This document shows, piece after piece, positions 14,263-26,260 of a stretch of DNA of 64,000 bases. Within the stretch, counting starts at the first letter, position 1. The number at the start of each line of letters is the position of its first letter. Origin of the DNA: JANXVR01 sp034667405 (GTDB lineage: Bacteria; Actinomycetota; UBA4738; HRBIN12). The position numbers were made by a program, and so were the translations under genes. The notes under the pieces were generated by a model. The model was given only the letters and a program-made list of their open reading frames with translations, was not told where the DNA came from and did not search any database. The stretch spans positions 124,001 through 188,000 of the forward strand of contig JAXDJX010000026.1 of assembly GCA_034667405.1 (NCBI GenBank), given 5' to 3'.

Positions 14263-16438
14263 GATAGAGGCGACGCAATCGGGGATCACCCCGCGAGAAC
14301 GACGCCGGTCCGATCGTGAACGGGCTCGGCGGGCGAGCGACGATCTGGTTCCCGTCGGGGATGGGCCAAGCGAACGTCAGCGCAAGATCGTTCTGTTTCT
14401 CTACGAAGCCAGTGTCTACTTGCCTGTCATCTGTTTCATCGCGGCCGCCCTGATCAGCGACCCGAAGGAGTTCGGTGATTGGCAGCTCCTGACGTGGATC
14501 GCGGCGATCGCGATCGTCGACCTGTTGCCCGTGCCTACCCAGGTGCAGGAGAGTTTCAGTCTGGGGTTCCCGCTGGAGTTGGCCGTGGCCATCTTGTACC
14601 CGGCCCCGGTCGCCGCCGCCGTCGCGCTGCTCGGAAGCAGCGACCCACGCGAACTGCATCGAGCCGTTCCCGTCACCCGAGCCCTCTTCAACCGTGCTCA
14701 GGTGGCGGCGGCCGTGATGGTGGAGAGCTTCCTGTTCCACAGCGCAGCGGAGCTGTCCTCTCGCTGGTACATCCTCGGGTTGGCCGTCCTGGTGGCAGCG
14801 GTCGGCGGCTACGCGGTGAACATGCTGCTCGTCGCGACACTCGTCCGTTTCAAGCATGGCCAACGCATGGTGGCGATCATCCAGGAGATGCACTCCGGCG
14901 TGTTCGGGGAATTCATCCTGTCGTACATGGGGCTGGCGCTCTTCAGTGTGTTGGTTGCACTCTCGTTCAAGCAGCTGGGCACCTGGGCGATCTTCGTGTT
15001 CATCGCGCCGCTTGCGTTCGCGCGCCAGATGTTCCAACGAACCCATTCGCTGCAGGTGGCGACCGAGGAACTCGCGGCCAAGCAGGCCGAGAACGAATTC
15101 CAGGCGTTGCACGACTCGCTCACCGGCTTGCCCAACCGGGTCCTGTTCCAGCAGAAGCTCGCCGAAGCCATCGACGAGGCGGCCGCCGTGAACGGGAGCC
15201 TCGCCGTGATGCTCATGGACCTGGACCACTTCAAGGAGATCAACGACACGCTTGGCCATCACTTCGGCGACATGCTCCTGACGGAGATCGGGCCGCGCCT
15301 TGCGACGGTCCTTCGCCCGGGCGACATGATGGCTCGCCTCGGTGGAGACGAGTTCGGCGTGCTGCTGCCCGACATCCCCGATCAATCGGTCGCCATCAGG
15401 ATCGCGGAACGGCTCGCGGAGGAACTGGAACGTCCGATCACCGTGGAAGGGCTGGCTCTGGACGTCTCGGGCAGCATCGGGATCGCGATCTACCCCGAGC
15501 ACAGCCACAACGGCGAGACATTGCTGCGCCGCGCGGACGTGAGCATGTACGCAGCGAAGGAGGCTGGAGGAGGGTTCGAGGTCTATCACCGAGAGCTGGA
15601 CCGGGACAGTCCCGCCAGGCTGGCGTTGATCAGTCACGTTCGGCCGGCGCTGGAGCACGGTGAGTTCGTCCTCTTCTACCAGCCCAAGGTTCGGCTCTCG
15701 GACGGGAAGGTCGCAGGGGCGGAAGCACTGATCCGTTGGCAACACCCCGAGCTGGGTCTGGTGCCCCCGGATGAGTTCATCCCGCTGGTGGAGAAGACGG
15801 TCCTGCTGCGTCCTCTGACGGCGTTCGTGCTGGAGGAGTCGATGCGGCAGTGGCGCGAGTGGGCCGATCGTGGAGTCCGGCTCCAGGTGGCCGTCAACAT
15901 CTCCGTGCGATCGCTCCTGGACAATCAGCTTCCCGAACAGGTGGCTGAGGTCCTGGCTCGGTATGAGGTCCCGCCGGCCTTCCTCAAGCTGGAACTTACC
16001 GAGAGCTTCCTCATGGCCGACTCGGGCCGTTCAACCGGGGTCCTCGATGGCCTCAGTGACGTGGGTGTGAACCTTTCCATCGACGACTTTGGCACCGGGT
16101 ACTCCTCGCTGTCGCACCTGAAGCGGCTGCCGATCCAGGAGATCAAGATCGACCGGTCCTTCGTCATGAACATGCTGGTGGACTCCAACGACTCGATGAT
16201 CGTGAGAGCCACAGTGGAGCTCGGGAAGAACCTGGGTCTGCAGGTCGTGGCCGAGGGAGTGGAGGATCGCGAGACGTGGGATCTGCTGGCGAGCTTCGGC
16301 TGCGATGAGGCGCAGGGCTACTTCTTCAGCCGTCCCATCCCCTCCGACGAGTTCTGGCGCTGGCTGTCCGTCCGAGATCCGAACGCTATGTTGCAGCCTT
16401 CGCCGCCCGATAGCTCCGGCCGGCTGCACGCTATCTAG
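14240..16438 (+). CDS. Membrane GGDEF-EAL c-di-GMP cyclase/phosphodiesterase
   Basis: About 732 residues. Some six membrane helices occupy residues about 50-275, followed by a short linker. The GGDEF domain (about 290-450) has DLDHFKEINDTLGH, an intact GGDEF at about residue 368 and an RPGD product-inhibition I-site five residues before it. The EAL domain (about 470-720) retains EALIRW, DDFGTGYSSL and KIDRSFV. Both activities therefore look possible. The start is uncertain: GTG 14240 has GGAGG 9 nt upstream, while ATG 14249 is in frame. It overlaps the DUF5317 gene. No periplasmic sensor domain is visible; the membrane region itself may sense. Confidence 0.93.
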   Translation: MVQMNEPEIEATQSGITPRERRRSDRERARRASDDLVPVGDGPSERQRKIVLFLYEASVYLPVICFIAAALISDPKEFGDWQLLTWIAAIAIVDLLPVPTQVQESFSLGFPLELAVAILYPAPVAAAVALLGSSDPRELHRAVPVTRALFNRAQVAAAVMVESFLFHSAAELSSRWYILGLAVLVAAVGGYAVNMLLVATLVRFKHGQRMVAIIQEMHSGVFGEFILSYMGLALFSVLVALSFKQLGTWAIFVFIAPLAFARQMFQRTHSLQVATEELAAKQAENEFQALHDSLTGLPNRVLFQQKLAEAIDEAAAVNGSLAVMLMDLDHFKEINDTLGHHFGDMLLTEIGPRLATVLRPGDMMARLGGDEFGVLLPDIPDQSVAIRIAERLAEELERPITVEGLALDVSGSIGIAIYPEHSHNGETLLRRADVSMYAAKEAGGGFEVYHRELDRDSPARLALISHVRPALEHGEFVLFYQPKVRLSDGKVAGAEALIRWQHPELGLVPPDEFIPLVEKTVLLRPLTAFVLEESMRQWREWADRGVRLQVAVNISVRSLLDNQLPEQVAEVLARYEVPPAFLKLELTESFLMADSGRSTGVLDGLSDVGVNLSIDDFGTGYSSLSHLKRLPIQEIKIDRSFVMNMLVDSNDSMIVRATVELGKNLGLQVVAEGVEDRETWDLLASFGCDEAQGYFFSRPIPSDEFWRWLSVRDPNAMLQPSPPDSSGRLHAI

Positions 16439-16468
16439 CCCCGGCCGTAGACTTCCTTAGCTTCTCCG

Positions 16469-19400
16469 ATGCCCCGTCGCGCCGCGACCGGGGCTGTTCG
16501 CGTTGCGGAGGTTGGGTTGAGCCTGGAACACCTGCTGGAAACGTTGATCGAGTCCGAGCCGTTCGAGCGGCTCTTGTTGTCCCGAGATCGCCCCGTGGCG
16601 GCTCGGGCCGAAGCCGGCGAGGATTTCCTCATCGCGGGGCTGGCCGCATCTCTCGCGACTCCCATCCTCGCAGTCACGGCCGGCCCCCACGAGGCCGACG
16701 CCCTCGGCCCCTCGCTCGAGGCGTGGCTCGGGCCCGAGCGCGTCGCCGTGCTCCCGGCCTGGGAGGCCCTCCCGTACGAAGGGATCTCTCCCTCGCCCGA
16801 GGTCGCAGCTCGTCGCGCGGACGCGGTGGCGCGACTTCGTGCAGCGAAGGGCGCGTTCGTCGTGGTGGCGCCGGCGCTCGCGGCGATGCAGGGCTTGATC
16901 CCCACGCTCGGAGCCGTGCCGCCGCTCGAGTTGGTGCCGGGATCCGAATTGCCTCCCGACGCCCTGGCGGAACGGCTCGTGGAGCTCGGCTACACCCGGA
17001 GCGACATCGTCGAACGGCGCGGGGAGTTCGCGGTCCGAGGCGGCGTCGCGGATATCTTCCCGGGAACGGCCCGCCGCCCGGTTCGGCTCGAATACCTGGG
17101 CGACGAGGTCGAGTCCATCCGAGAGTTCATCCCGTCCACGCAGCTGTCGTCGCGATCGGTGGTCGTGGCCCGGGTTCCTCCCGTCCGGGAGTTCGTCGTC
17201 GATGAAGAGGTTCGGACCCGCGCGGCGGCCCTGGCCCCCGAGATGACCGACCGCATCCGCGATGGACTGCAACGGCTAGCCGATGGCCTCCACGCAGAAG
17301 GGGCGGAGTCGCTCGCACCGCTGGTCTTCGACCATCTTCCGACCCCGGCCGAACTCCTTCCGGAGGGGTCGTGGGTCGTCCTCTCCCAGGCAACGAGGAC
17401 GCAGAACCGCGCTCGGCAGGCGTTCGAGGAGGCCGACGCGCTCGCCACCGCCCTCGCGTGGCCGGGCCCACCGGCGATCCGCCCGCTCGAACAGGCACTG
17501 GCCGACCACGTCCAACTCCACCTGAGCGAATTCACCGAAGGGGAGTCCAGCGGACTCGCCTCGTGGGGATCTGCGCAAGGGAACGCGGCCGAGCTGGCGA
17601 AGCGTCTGGGCGAATTGTCGTCGCTCGGCTACCGGATCGTCCTGACGGCTGCCGGCCACGGTTCGCTCGAGCGGAGCATCGAAGTCATCGGTGACATCCC
17701 CGGCGTAGAGACGGTCGAGGCGCCCCTGCGGAACGGATTCGTGTTCGCGGCGGCGAAGCTGGCGGTTGCGACGGAGGAGGACCTGTTCGGGTCTCGGCGG
17801 CATACGCGGAGCGCGCCGCGCTTCACCAAGCGGCGAACCGACGCCGTCGGCGACGAACTCGAGCTCGGGGACTTCGCCGTCCACCGGATCCACGGAGTGA
17901 GCCGGTACGCGGGGATCACCCACCGTGCGCTCGCCGGAAGCGAACGCGACTACCTGATCCTGGAATATGCCGAGGGCGACAAGCTCTACGTCCCGAGCGA
18001 TCAGGTCGGGATGGTCGCCCGCTATGTGGGTGGCGACGCGCCCCGCCTGCACAGGATGGGTGGCACCGACTGGGCTCGCGCCACCGGGAGGGTTCGCAAG
18101 GCCGTAAAGGACATGGCGGGCGAACTCGTTCGGCTCTACAGCGTCCGCATGGCGGTGCCCGGGCACGCGTTCGGCCCGGACACTCCGTGGCAGCGGGAGC
18201 TCGAGGACGCGTTCCCGCACGAGGAGACGGGCGACCAGCTCACCGCGATCGACGACGTGAAGCGGGATATGGAGCTGCCGAAGCCCATGGACCGGCTGGT
18301 TTGCGGTGACGTGGGGTTCGGCAAGACCGAGATCGCGGTTCGCGCGGCGTTCAAGGCGGTCATGGAGGGCAAGCAGGTCGCCATCCTGGTCCCCACGACG
18401 CTCCTGGCCGAACAACACTTCAATACCTTCAGCGAACGGTTCGCCCCGTTCCCCGTGAAGGTCGCCATGCTCTCCCGGTTCGTCGACCCGGCCGAACAGC
18501 ACAAGGTTCTGGAGGCAGCAGCCAAGGGAGCCGTGGATGTGGTGATCGGTACGCATCGCCTCATCTCGAGCGACGTCAGTTTCAAAGACCTGGGGCTGTT
18601 GGTCGTTGACGAGGAACAGCGGTTCGGCGTGGCGCACAAGGAGCGGCTGAAGAAGCTCCGCGCGCACGTCGACGTGCTCACCATGACCGCCACCCCGATC
18701 CCGCGCACCCTGGAGATGGCTCTCACCGGTATCCGCGAGATGAGCACTATCGACACACCGCCCGAGGATCGCCAGCCTGTCCTCACCTACGTCGGCAGCT
18801 ACGACGAAGGTCTCGCGATCGGTGCCGTGAAGCGCGAGCTCCTCCGCGAGGGACAGGTCTTCTGGGTGCACAACCGGGTCGCGACGATCGATCGGCAGGC
18901 GGCCTGGATCCACGAGCAACTCCCGGAAGCGCGCATCGCCGTCGCGCACGGCCAGATGGACGAGGATCAGCTCGAGAAACAGATGGTCCGGTTCTGGGAG
19001 CGCGACGCGGACATCCTGGTCAGCACCACCATCATCGAATCCGGCCTCGACGTCCCGAACGCCAACACCTTGATCGTTGACTCCGCACATCTCCTCGGTT
19101 TGGCACAGATGTACCAATTGCGCGGACGCGTCGGGCGATCCACGGAGCGGGCGTTCGCCTACATGTTCTTCCCGCCCCAGCGTGAGATGACGCAAGAGGC
19201 ACACGAACGCCTGGCCAGCATCGCCAAGCATCAGGCCTTGGGCTCGGGGTTCCAGATCGCGCTCCGCGATCTGGAGATCCGCGGGGCGGGCAACATCCTG
19301 GGCGCCGAACAACACGGTCACATCGCGGCGATCGGGTTCGACGCCTACGCCCGCCTCCTGGCCGAGTCGGTCGCCGAACTCAAGGGCGAGGACATCCCCG

Positions 19401-19840
19401 TGGAGAAGGATCTGCGGATCGACCTGCCCGTGAAGGCGTTCATCCCGCCCGGTTGGGTGGCACAGGAATCACTCCGGCTGGAGCTGTACCGCAGGATCGG
19501 GCTGGCCGGGGATCACGAAACGCTCACGGCCATCCGGGATGAGACGGTCGACCGCTACGGGGCGCTGCCGCCGGAAGTGGAGACCCTGTTCGCGATCGGC
19601 TCCCTCCGTGTGACCTGCGCACGTCTGGGCGTTGAGGAGGTCATCACGTACAAGGATCAGGTCCGGTTGACGCCCGTCACGATCCCCGATGCCCTGCTGC
19701 CTGATCTGGAGGAGCGGGTCTTCAAGGCCACCTATCACGATGCGAAGCACACGCTGAACCTGGTTCCCGAGCGGGTCTTCGGCGCGGACCTGGCCGAGGC
19801 TGTGGAGAAGATGTTGCTCACGGCCACCGAGGATGCCTGA
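16469..19840 (+). CDS. mfd: Transcription-repair coupling factor
   Basis: 1123 residues. It removes RNA polymerase stalled at DNA lesions and recruits UvrA. The UvrB-like N-terminal module is followed by the RNAP-interacting CarD-like domain (about residue 464, DFAVHRIHGVSRYAG), the helicase with Walker A GDVGFGKTE (about 612), DEEQRFGV (about 714), TATPIPRTLEMA, and the C-terminal TRCF domain. A TAGCTT box ends 5 nt before the ATG and TAGACT lies at 16448, so the start is probably close to correct, although TTG 16516 is also in frame. Confidence 0.97.
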   Translation: MPRRAATGAVRVAEVGLSLEHLLETLIESEPFERLLLSRDRPVAARAEAGEDFLIAGLAASLATPILAVTAGPHEADALGPSLEAWLGPERVAVLPAWEALPYEGISPSPEVAARRADAVARLRAAKGAFVVVAPALAAMQGLIPTLGAVPPLELVPGSELPPDALAERLVELGYTRSDIVERRGEFAVRGGVADIFPGTARRPVRLEYLGDEVESIREFIPSTQLSSRSVVVARVPPVREFVVDEEVRTRAAALAPEMTDRIRDGLQRLADGLHAEGAESLAPLVFDHLPTPAELLPEGSWVVLSQATRTQNRARQAFEEADALATALAWPGPPAIRPLEQALADHVQLHLSEFTEGESSGLASWGSAQGNAAELAKRLGELSSLGYRIVLTAAGHGSLERSIEVIGDIPGVETVEAPLRNGFVFAAAKLAVATEEDLFGSRRHTRSAPRFTKRRTDAVGDELELGDFAVHRIHGVSRYAGITHRALAGSERDYLILEYAEGDKLYVPSDQVGMVARYVGGDAPRLHRMGGTDWARATGRVRKAVKDMAGELVRLYSVRMAVPGHAFGPDTPWQRELEDAFPHEETGDQLTAIDDVKRDMELPKPMDRLVCGDVGFGKTEIAVRAAFKAVMEGKQVAILVPTTLLAEQHFNTFSERFAPFPVKVAMLSRFVDPAEQHKVLEAAAKGAVDVVIGTHRLISSDVSFKDLGLLVVDEEQRFGVAHKERLKKLRAHVDVLTMTATPIPRTLEMALTGIREMSTIDTPPEDRQPVLTYVGSYDEGLAIGAVKRELLREGQVFWVHNRVATIDRQAAWIHEQLPEARIAVAHGQMDEDQLEKQMVRFWERDADILVSTTIIESGLDVPNANTLIVDSAHLLGLAQMYQLRGRVGRSTERAFAYMFFPPQREMTQEAHERLASIAKHQALGSGFQIALRDLEIRGAGNILGAEQHGHIAAIGFDAYARLLAESVAELKGEDIPVEKDLRIDLPVKAFIPPGWVAQESLRLELYRRIGLAGDHETLTAIRDETVDRYGALPPEVETLFAIGSLRVTCARLGVEEVITYKDQVRLTPVTIPDALLPDLEERVFKATYHDAKHTLNLVPERVFGADLAEAVEKMLLTATEDA

Positions 19841-19865
19841 CCACAGGTTCTGAAGGATCGGCTAG

Positions 19866-19871
19866 TACAGT
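19866..19871 (+). promoter_or_regulatory. -10 box TACAGT, leaderless PPIase lipoprotein
   Basis: TACAGT ends 9 nt before the GTG at 19881, with no ribosome-binding site. Confidence 0.5.
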
Positions 19872-19880
19872 GAATCCATC

Positions 19881-20960
19881 GTGAAACCACTCCGGCGTCT
19901 CCTTATCCCTGCCCTGATCCTTCTTCTCCTGGCTGCCGCGTGTTCGGATTCAAGCGACGCGGCGCAGGATCCAGCCAACGCCGCGAAGGTCGGCTCCACC
20001 GTCATCACGACCGGGCAACTCACCGGCGAAGTGAAGATCTTCAAGTTCATCGCTGCGATCAACGGGTCCCAATGCGGGGCGTCGGCACCGACCGGTGCGA
20101 CGACAGCTCCGGCGTTCGATGCCGCGGGCTGCAACCGTCAGGCGCTCGGCTACCTCATCCAGAGCGTCTACGTGGACAGGTACGCGACCGACAACAAGGT
20201 CACGGCCCCCGACGCCGACGTGACGAAGGCGGTGCAGCAACTGGACGCGCAACTGGGCGCGCCGAAGATCGACGCCGCGCTCAAGGCGAACGGCCTCACC
20301 CGGACGGACCTCACGGCGCTCGCGCATCAGTTCGTGCTCTCCAGCAACGTGCGGACCGCGGTCGAGACCTCCGCGGTGACGGACACACAGCTGAAGGCCA
20401 TGTACCGGCAGCAGATCGCGTCCTTCACGACCGTCGACCTCGATCACATCGTGCTGAAGACGAAGGCTGAGGCCGACAAGATCTACTCGCAGGTCACTGC
20501 GCCGGGATTCACGCAGAAGGACTTCGAGGCGTTGGCGACGAAGGTGTCCACCGACCCCGGCGCCTCGACGAACCACGGCCACTACACGCAGACCGTTGGT
20601 GCCCCGCCGGGCGCACAGAGCGGCGGCTTCGTGAAGGAGTTCGCCGATGCGGTTCTGGCACTGAAGCCGGGCGAGACGTCAAAGCCCGTGCAGACGAGTT
20701 TCGGTTGGCACGTGATCTTGTTGAATTCGAAGACGGTGACGCCGTTCAGCGACGCGAAAGCGGGATTGCTCCAGGTTGCCGGCGGTTCGGCGTTCCAGGA
20801 GTGGCTCACCGCACAGGACAAGACCTCTCCGGTCACGGTGAACCCGAAGTACGGGACGTATGATCCCGCCCGCGGCGTCATCCCGATCACCAGCACTGGC
20901 TCGGTCAGTCCGACGGTGAGTCCGGCGGCGCCGACAGCGGCAGGTTCGTCCGGGTCGTGA
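19881..20960 (+). CDS. SurA/PrsA-like parvulin peptidyl-prolyl isomerase lipoprotein
   Basis: 359 residues. The signal peptide (LLIPALILLLLAA) ends in a lipobox AAAC at residue 21, so it should be lipidated and sit outside the membrane. A SurA-N-like helical region is followed by a parvulin domain (about 180-290) with DHIVLKTKAEA, SGGFVKEFADAVLALKPGE and SFGWHVILL. A low-complexity Ser/Thr/Pro/Ala tail ends the protein. It probably helps fold secreted proteins, of which the window has many. The stop overlaps mazG by 4 nt (GTGA). Confidence 0.9.
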   Translation: MKPLRRLLIPALILLLLAAACSDSSDAAQDPANAAKVGSTVITTGQLTGEVKIFKFIAAINGSQCGASAPTGATTAPAFDAAGCNRQALGYLIQSVYVDRYATDNKVTAPDADVTKAVQQLDAQLGAPKIDAALKANGLTRTDLTALAHQFVLSSNVRTAVETSAVTDTQLKAMYRQQIASFTTVDLDHIVLKTKAEADKIYSQVTAPGFTQKDFEALATKVSTDPGASTNHGHYTQTVGAPPGAQSGGFVKEFADAVLALKPGETSKPVQTSFGWHVILLNSKTVTPFSDAKAGLLQVAGGSAFQEWLTAQDKTSPVTVNPKYGTYDPARGVIPITSTGSVSPTVSPAAPTAAGSSGS

Positions 20961-21739
20961 GCGGGGAGCGCCTGCTGGACCTGGTCAAGGTGCAGGCCGC
21001 GTTGCGTGCCCCCGACGGCTGCCCGTGGGATCAGGAGCAGACGCACCGGACGTTGGCCCGCCATCTCCTGGAAGAGACCCATGAGCTGATCGAGGCCATC
21101 GAAGCGGACGATGCCGACCGGATCCGAGACGAACTCGGCGACGTCCTGCTCCAGGTCACCTTCCATGCACAGATATCCGCCGACGCCGGCGGATGGGATA
21201 TCGACGACGTCGCCGACGGACTGGTTCAGAAGCTGGTCCACCGACACCCGCACGTGTTCGGCGACACGCAGGTGTCGGGTGCGGACGAGGTCCTGGTCAA
21301 CTGGGAGAAGCTCAAGGCCCTTGAGCCCGGCGGCCGCAAAGGGGTCGATGACGACATCCCGATCACGCTGCCGGCACTGGCGCGCGCCTCGAAGGTCCAG
21401 CGCCGCGCCGCCGGATGGGGATTCGCGTTCCGTTCGCGCCAGGAGGCACTCGTGAAACTCCGTGAGGAGGTGGAGGAGTTGGCTCAGGCAAAGGACGCGG
21501 ATCACCGAGAGGCAGAACTCGGCGACGTGCTCTTCGCCGCGGTTGCCGTGGGGCGGGCTGATGGCGCCGACGCCGAGACCGCGCTCCGCCGCACCGTTCG
21601 GTCGTTCTCCGAGCGGTACGAGCGCACTACGGCGCTCGCCCGGGACCGAGGTCTCGATATCGAGGCCATGACGGACGGCGAGTTGCGGGCTCTGTGGGAC
21701 GACGCCAAGCGTCCCGATGCGAACCGTCCCGACGCCTAG
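20957..21739 (+). CDS. mazG: Nucleoside triphosphate pyrophosphohydrolase MazG
   Basis: 260 residues, an all-alpha NTP pyrophosphatase that clears non-canonical or damaged nucleotides. Two MazG domains are present: CPWDQEQTH...EETHEL...DELGDVLLQ, and a second with VQRRAAGWGF...LREEVEEL...AELGDVLF. The GTG start overlaps the preceding stop, and the site is standard between mfd/PPIase and eno. Confidence 0.95.
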   Translation: MSGERLLDLVKVQAALRAPDGCPWDQEQTHRTLARHLLEETHELIEAIEADDADRIRDELGDVLLQVTFHAQISADAGGWDIDDVADGLVQKLVHRHPHVFGDTQVSGADEVLVNWEKLKALEPGGRKGVDDDIPITLPALARASKVQRRAAGWGFAFRSRQEALVKLREEVEELAQAKDADHREAELGDVLFAAVAVGRADGADAETALRRTVRSFSERYERTTALARDRGLDIEAMTDGELRALWDDAKRPDANRPDA

Positions 21740-21746
21740 CCGCCGG

Positions 21747-21752
21747 TACCCT
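21747..21752 (+). promoter_or_regulatory. -10 box TACCCT, leaderless GNAT gene
   Basis: TACCCT ends 7 nt before the ATG at 21760; no Shine-Dalgarno. Confidence 0.5.
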
Positions 21753-21759
21753 TACCGTC

Positions 21760-22547
21760 ATGGACGAGTTCGATCGGATCATGGAGTTCGCGCGGTGGTT
21801 CTATGAGAGCACGAGCACCAGCGTCGAACGAACTCGGTTCGGCCCGGCCTATTTCAACGATCGGTTCGCGCTCCGCTACAACGCCAACCTCCTCTTCGCC
21901 GATCATGTCGCCCCATCCACCCCGCACGACGTTGCGGCTGAGCTTGACCGGCTCCTGTCCGGATACATCCACCGCAAGATCCTGCTTCCCGACGACGAGG
22001 GGACGCGCCTTGCCAGCGGGATGCAGGAGCTCGGGTACGTAGCGGACAGAACGGTGAGCATGGTGCAGCGTGGCGAACCCGACCGGGCGCCCCAGATCGA
22101 CCTCGTAGAGGAGATCGACCACGCGGCCAGACGGGCATTCCTGATGGAGCTGTATCTGCGAGAGGATTGGGGGCGCGCGCCGGGCATCGCCGAGACGCTC
22201 TCGGAGTTCCCGGGATGGCTCGAGGAGAAGATCGGCGCTCGGTTCTTCGTTCAACGGATGGACGGGCGGATGGTTGGCACGTGTGAGTTGTACGTGCACG
22301 ACGGTATGGCACAGGTGGAGAGCGTGGACACCCTGCTGGAGTTTCGCGGCCGAGGCATCGCGCGGAACATGGTGTTGCGCGCCGCGTCCGAGGGACGAAC
22401 CGCGGGTGCCGACATGGTCTTCATCGAGGCCGATGCCGAGGACTGGCCCCAGCAGCTCTACGAACGCCTCGGGTTCGAACATGTCGGCGCGTATCGAGGG
22501 TTCCTGAAGGCTCCGGGCGGCGCGCCATCGCTGGGGCCGGACGTCTC

Positions 22548-22551
<4 letters not shown>
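21760..22551 (+). CDS. GNAT family N-acetyltransferase
   Basis: 263 residues. The C-terminal half is a GNAT fold: VESVDTLLEFRGRGIARNMVL is the acetyl-CoA pyrophosphate loop and LYERLGFEHVG the terminal strand. The N-terminal half (about 1-115) looks like a degenerate second GNAT-like module. The ATG at 21760 is preferred over in-frame upstream codons because of the TACCCT box. Substrate unknown. Its stop overlaps the next gene by 4 nt (GTGA). Confidence 0.8.
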
Positions 22552-25226
<2,675 letters not shown>

Positions 25227-25256
25227 CCCGTCGCAGGCCGTTTTCCCTGCATTGAC

Positions 25257-25277
25257 GTGCGGGAACGATTCCCGCAC
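25257..25277. promoter_or_regulatory. Perfect 9-bp inverted repeat before S1-domain gene
   Basis: Arms GTGCGGGAA (25257-25265) and TTCCCGCAC (25269-25277) are separated by CGA. TTGACG (25252-25257), a -35-like element, touches the left arm. No T-run follows, so an operator or an mRNA hairpin is more likely than a terminator. Confidence 0.45.
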
Positions 25278-25304
25278 ACTGGCCGTTCGCCTTGGGAAAC
25301 GCCC

Positions 25305-25694
25305 GTGGCCGGCAGGGAAGGAGACCCGAAGATCGCTGAGATCGAAGTTGGGGCGGTGATAGATGGCACCGTCGAACGCATCACTCCGTATGGCGCATTC
25401 CTCAAACTGGAGGACGGACGCCTCGGACTCGTCCATATCTCCGAGATCGACCGGAACTACGTCAAGGATGTGCACGACCATCTCCGCGAGGGAGACGTGG
25501 TGCAGGCGAAGTGTCTGGCGATCAAAGAGGACGGGAAGATCGATCTCTCGATCAAGGCGCTCCAGGATCCGCCACCGCAGCAGCGGCGCCGCGGCTCCGA
25601 CCCGCAGTTCGAGCAGATGCTGAAGAAGTTCATGAGGTCCAGCGAAGAGCGGCTCGTGGACTACAAGCGCGCGGTGGAGCACAAGCGCAAGTAA
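25305..25694 (+). CDS. S1 RNA-binding domain protein
   Basis: About 129 residues. A single S1 OB-fold domain runs from EIEVGAVIDGTVERITPYGAF through GLVHISEI to LSIKAL, followed by a basic tail. Small S1 proteins of this kind occur after divIC in many Gram-positive genomes and are thought to bind RNA or ribosomes. The start is doubtful. GTG 25305 is given, but the best ribosome-binding site (AAGGAG, 25318-25323) points 8 nt further on to an ATC codon at 25332, exactly where the conserved domain begins. Confidence 0.85.
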   Translation: MAGREGDPKIAEIEVGAVIDGTVERITPYGAFLKLEDGRLGLVHISEIDRNYVKDVHDHLREGDVVQAKCLAIKEDGKIDLSIKALQDPPPQQRRRGSDPQFEQMLKKFMRSSEERLVDYKRAVEHKRK

Positions 25695-25697
25695 CCC

Positions 25698-26243
25698 TCA
25701 GGACGGCGCCAGCAGATCGTAGGTGTGCTCTCGGCAGGGCTCGCCCTTGAAGGTTGCCTCCTCCGTTGCCGTGCGAGTGAACCCAAGACCTTCGAGGAGC
25801 CGGATCGACGCCTCATTGCGGGTGTCGGTGATGGCTCGGATGGTGCTCGCTGCCAGCGTCCCGAATGCGTACTCGATGACGGCGGTGGCCATCTCGGCCG
25901 CATACCCCTGGTGCTGATGCGTGGGCGAGAGCGTGATGCCGAGTTCAAGGAGCCCGGGTGCGTCGGGATCGGTTCGCAGACCGACATCGCCGATGAGTCT
26001 CCCCGTGCTCGCGGAGATGACCGCGAACTGGAACCATTCCCCCGGTGTGCCGGGGGACGCCTGGGCGATGGCGTCCATGAACGCGTCGGCTTCCTCGGCC
26101 GAGTAGGTCGGGTCCCAGCTCTGATATCGGGCGACCTCGGGGTCGGAACGGTACGCCTGGAATGCCTGGGCGTCGGCGGCTCTGAATCGACGCAGCACCA
26201 AGCGGGGTGTTCGTAGTTCGATGAAGGGGTGGTCCGCCGTCAT
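25698..26243 (-). CDS. RimJ/RimL-type GNAT N-acetyltransferase
   Basis: 181 residues. TPRLVLRRFRAADAQAF is the typical RimJ/L opening, and GYAAEMATAVIEYAFGTL and NEASIRLLEGLGF are the acetyl-CoA and terminal motifs. It probably acetylates a protein N terminus or a small amine; substrate unknown. It is convergent with the S1 gene (3-nt gap) and divergent from the DUF501-Ppx gene, interrupting the usual ftsB-DUF501-ppx order. Confidence 0.88.
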   Translation of the reverse strand: MTADHPFIELRTPRLVLRRFRAADAQAFQAYRSDPEVARYQSWDPTYSAEEADAFMDAIAQASPGTPGEWFQFAVISASTGRLIGDVGLRTDPDAPGLLELGITLSPTHQHQGYAAEMATAVIEYAFGTLAASTIRAITDTRNEASIRLLEGLGFTRTATEEATFKGEPCREHTYDLLAPS

Positions 26244-26260
26244 GTCGGCCTCAGTATGAA

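Noticed and set aside
14150..15745. 531-codon minus-strand frame opposite the GGDEF-EAL gene
   Set aside because: Shadow frame; the plus strand has complete catalytic motifs.
17276..19321. 681-codon minus-strand frame opposite mfd
   Set aside because: Antisense of a fully conserved mfd; no recognisable domain.
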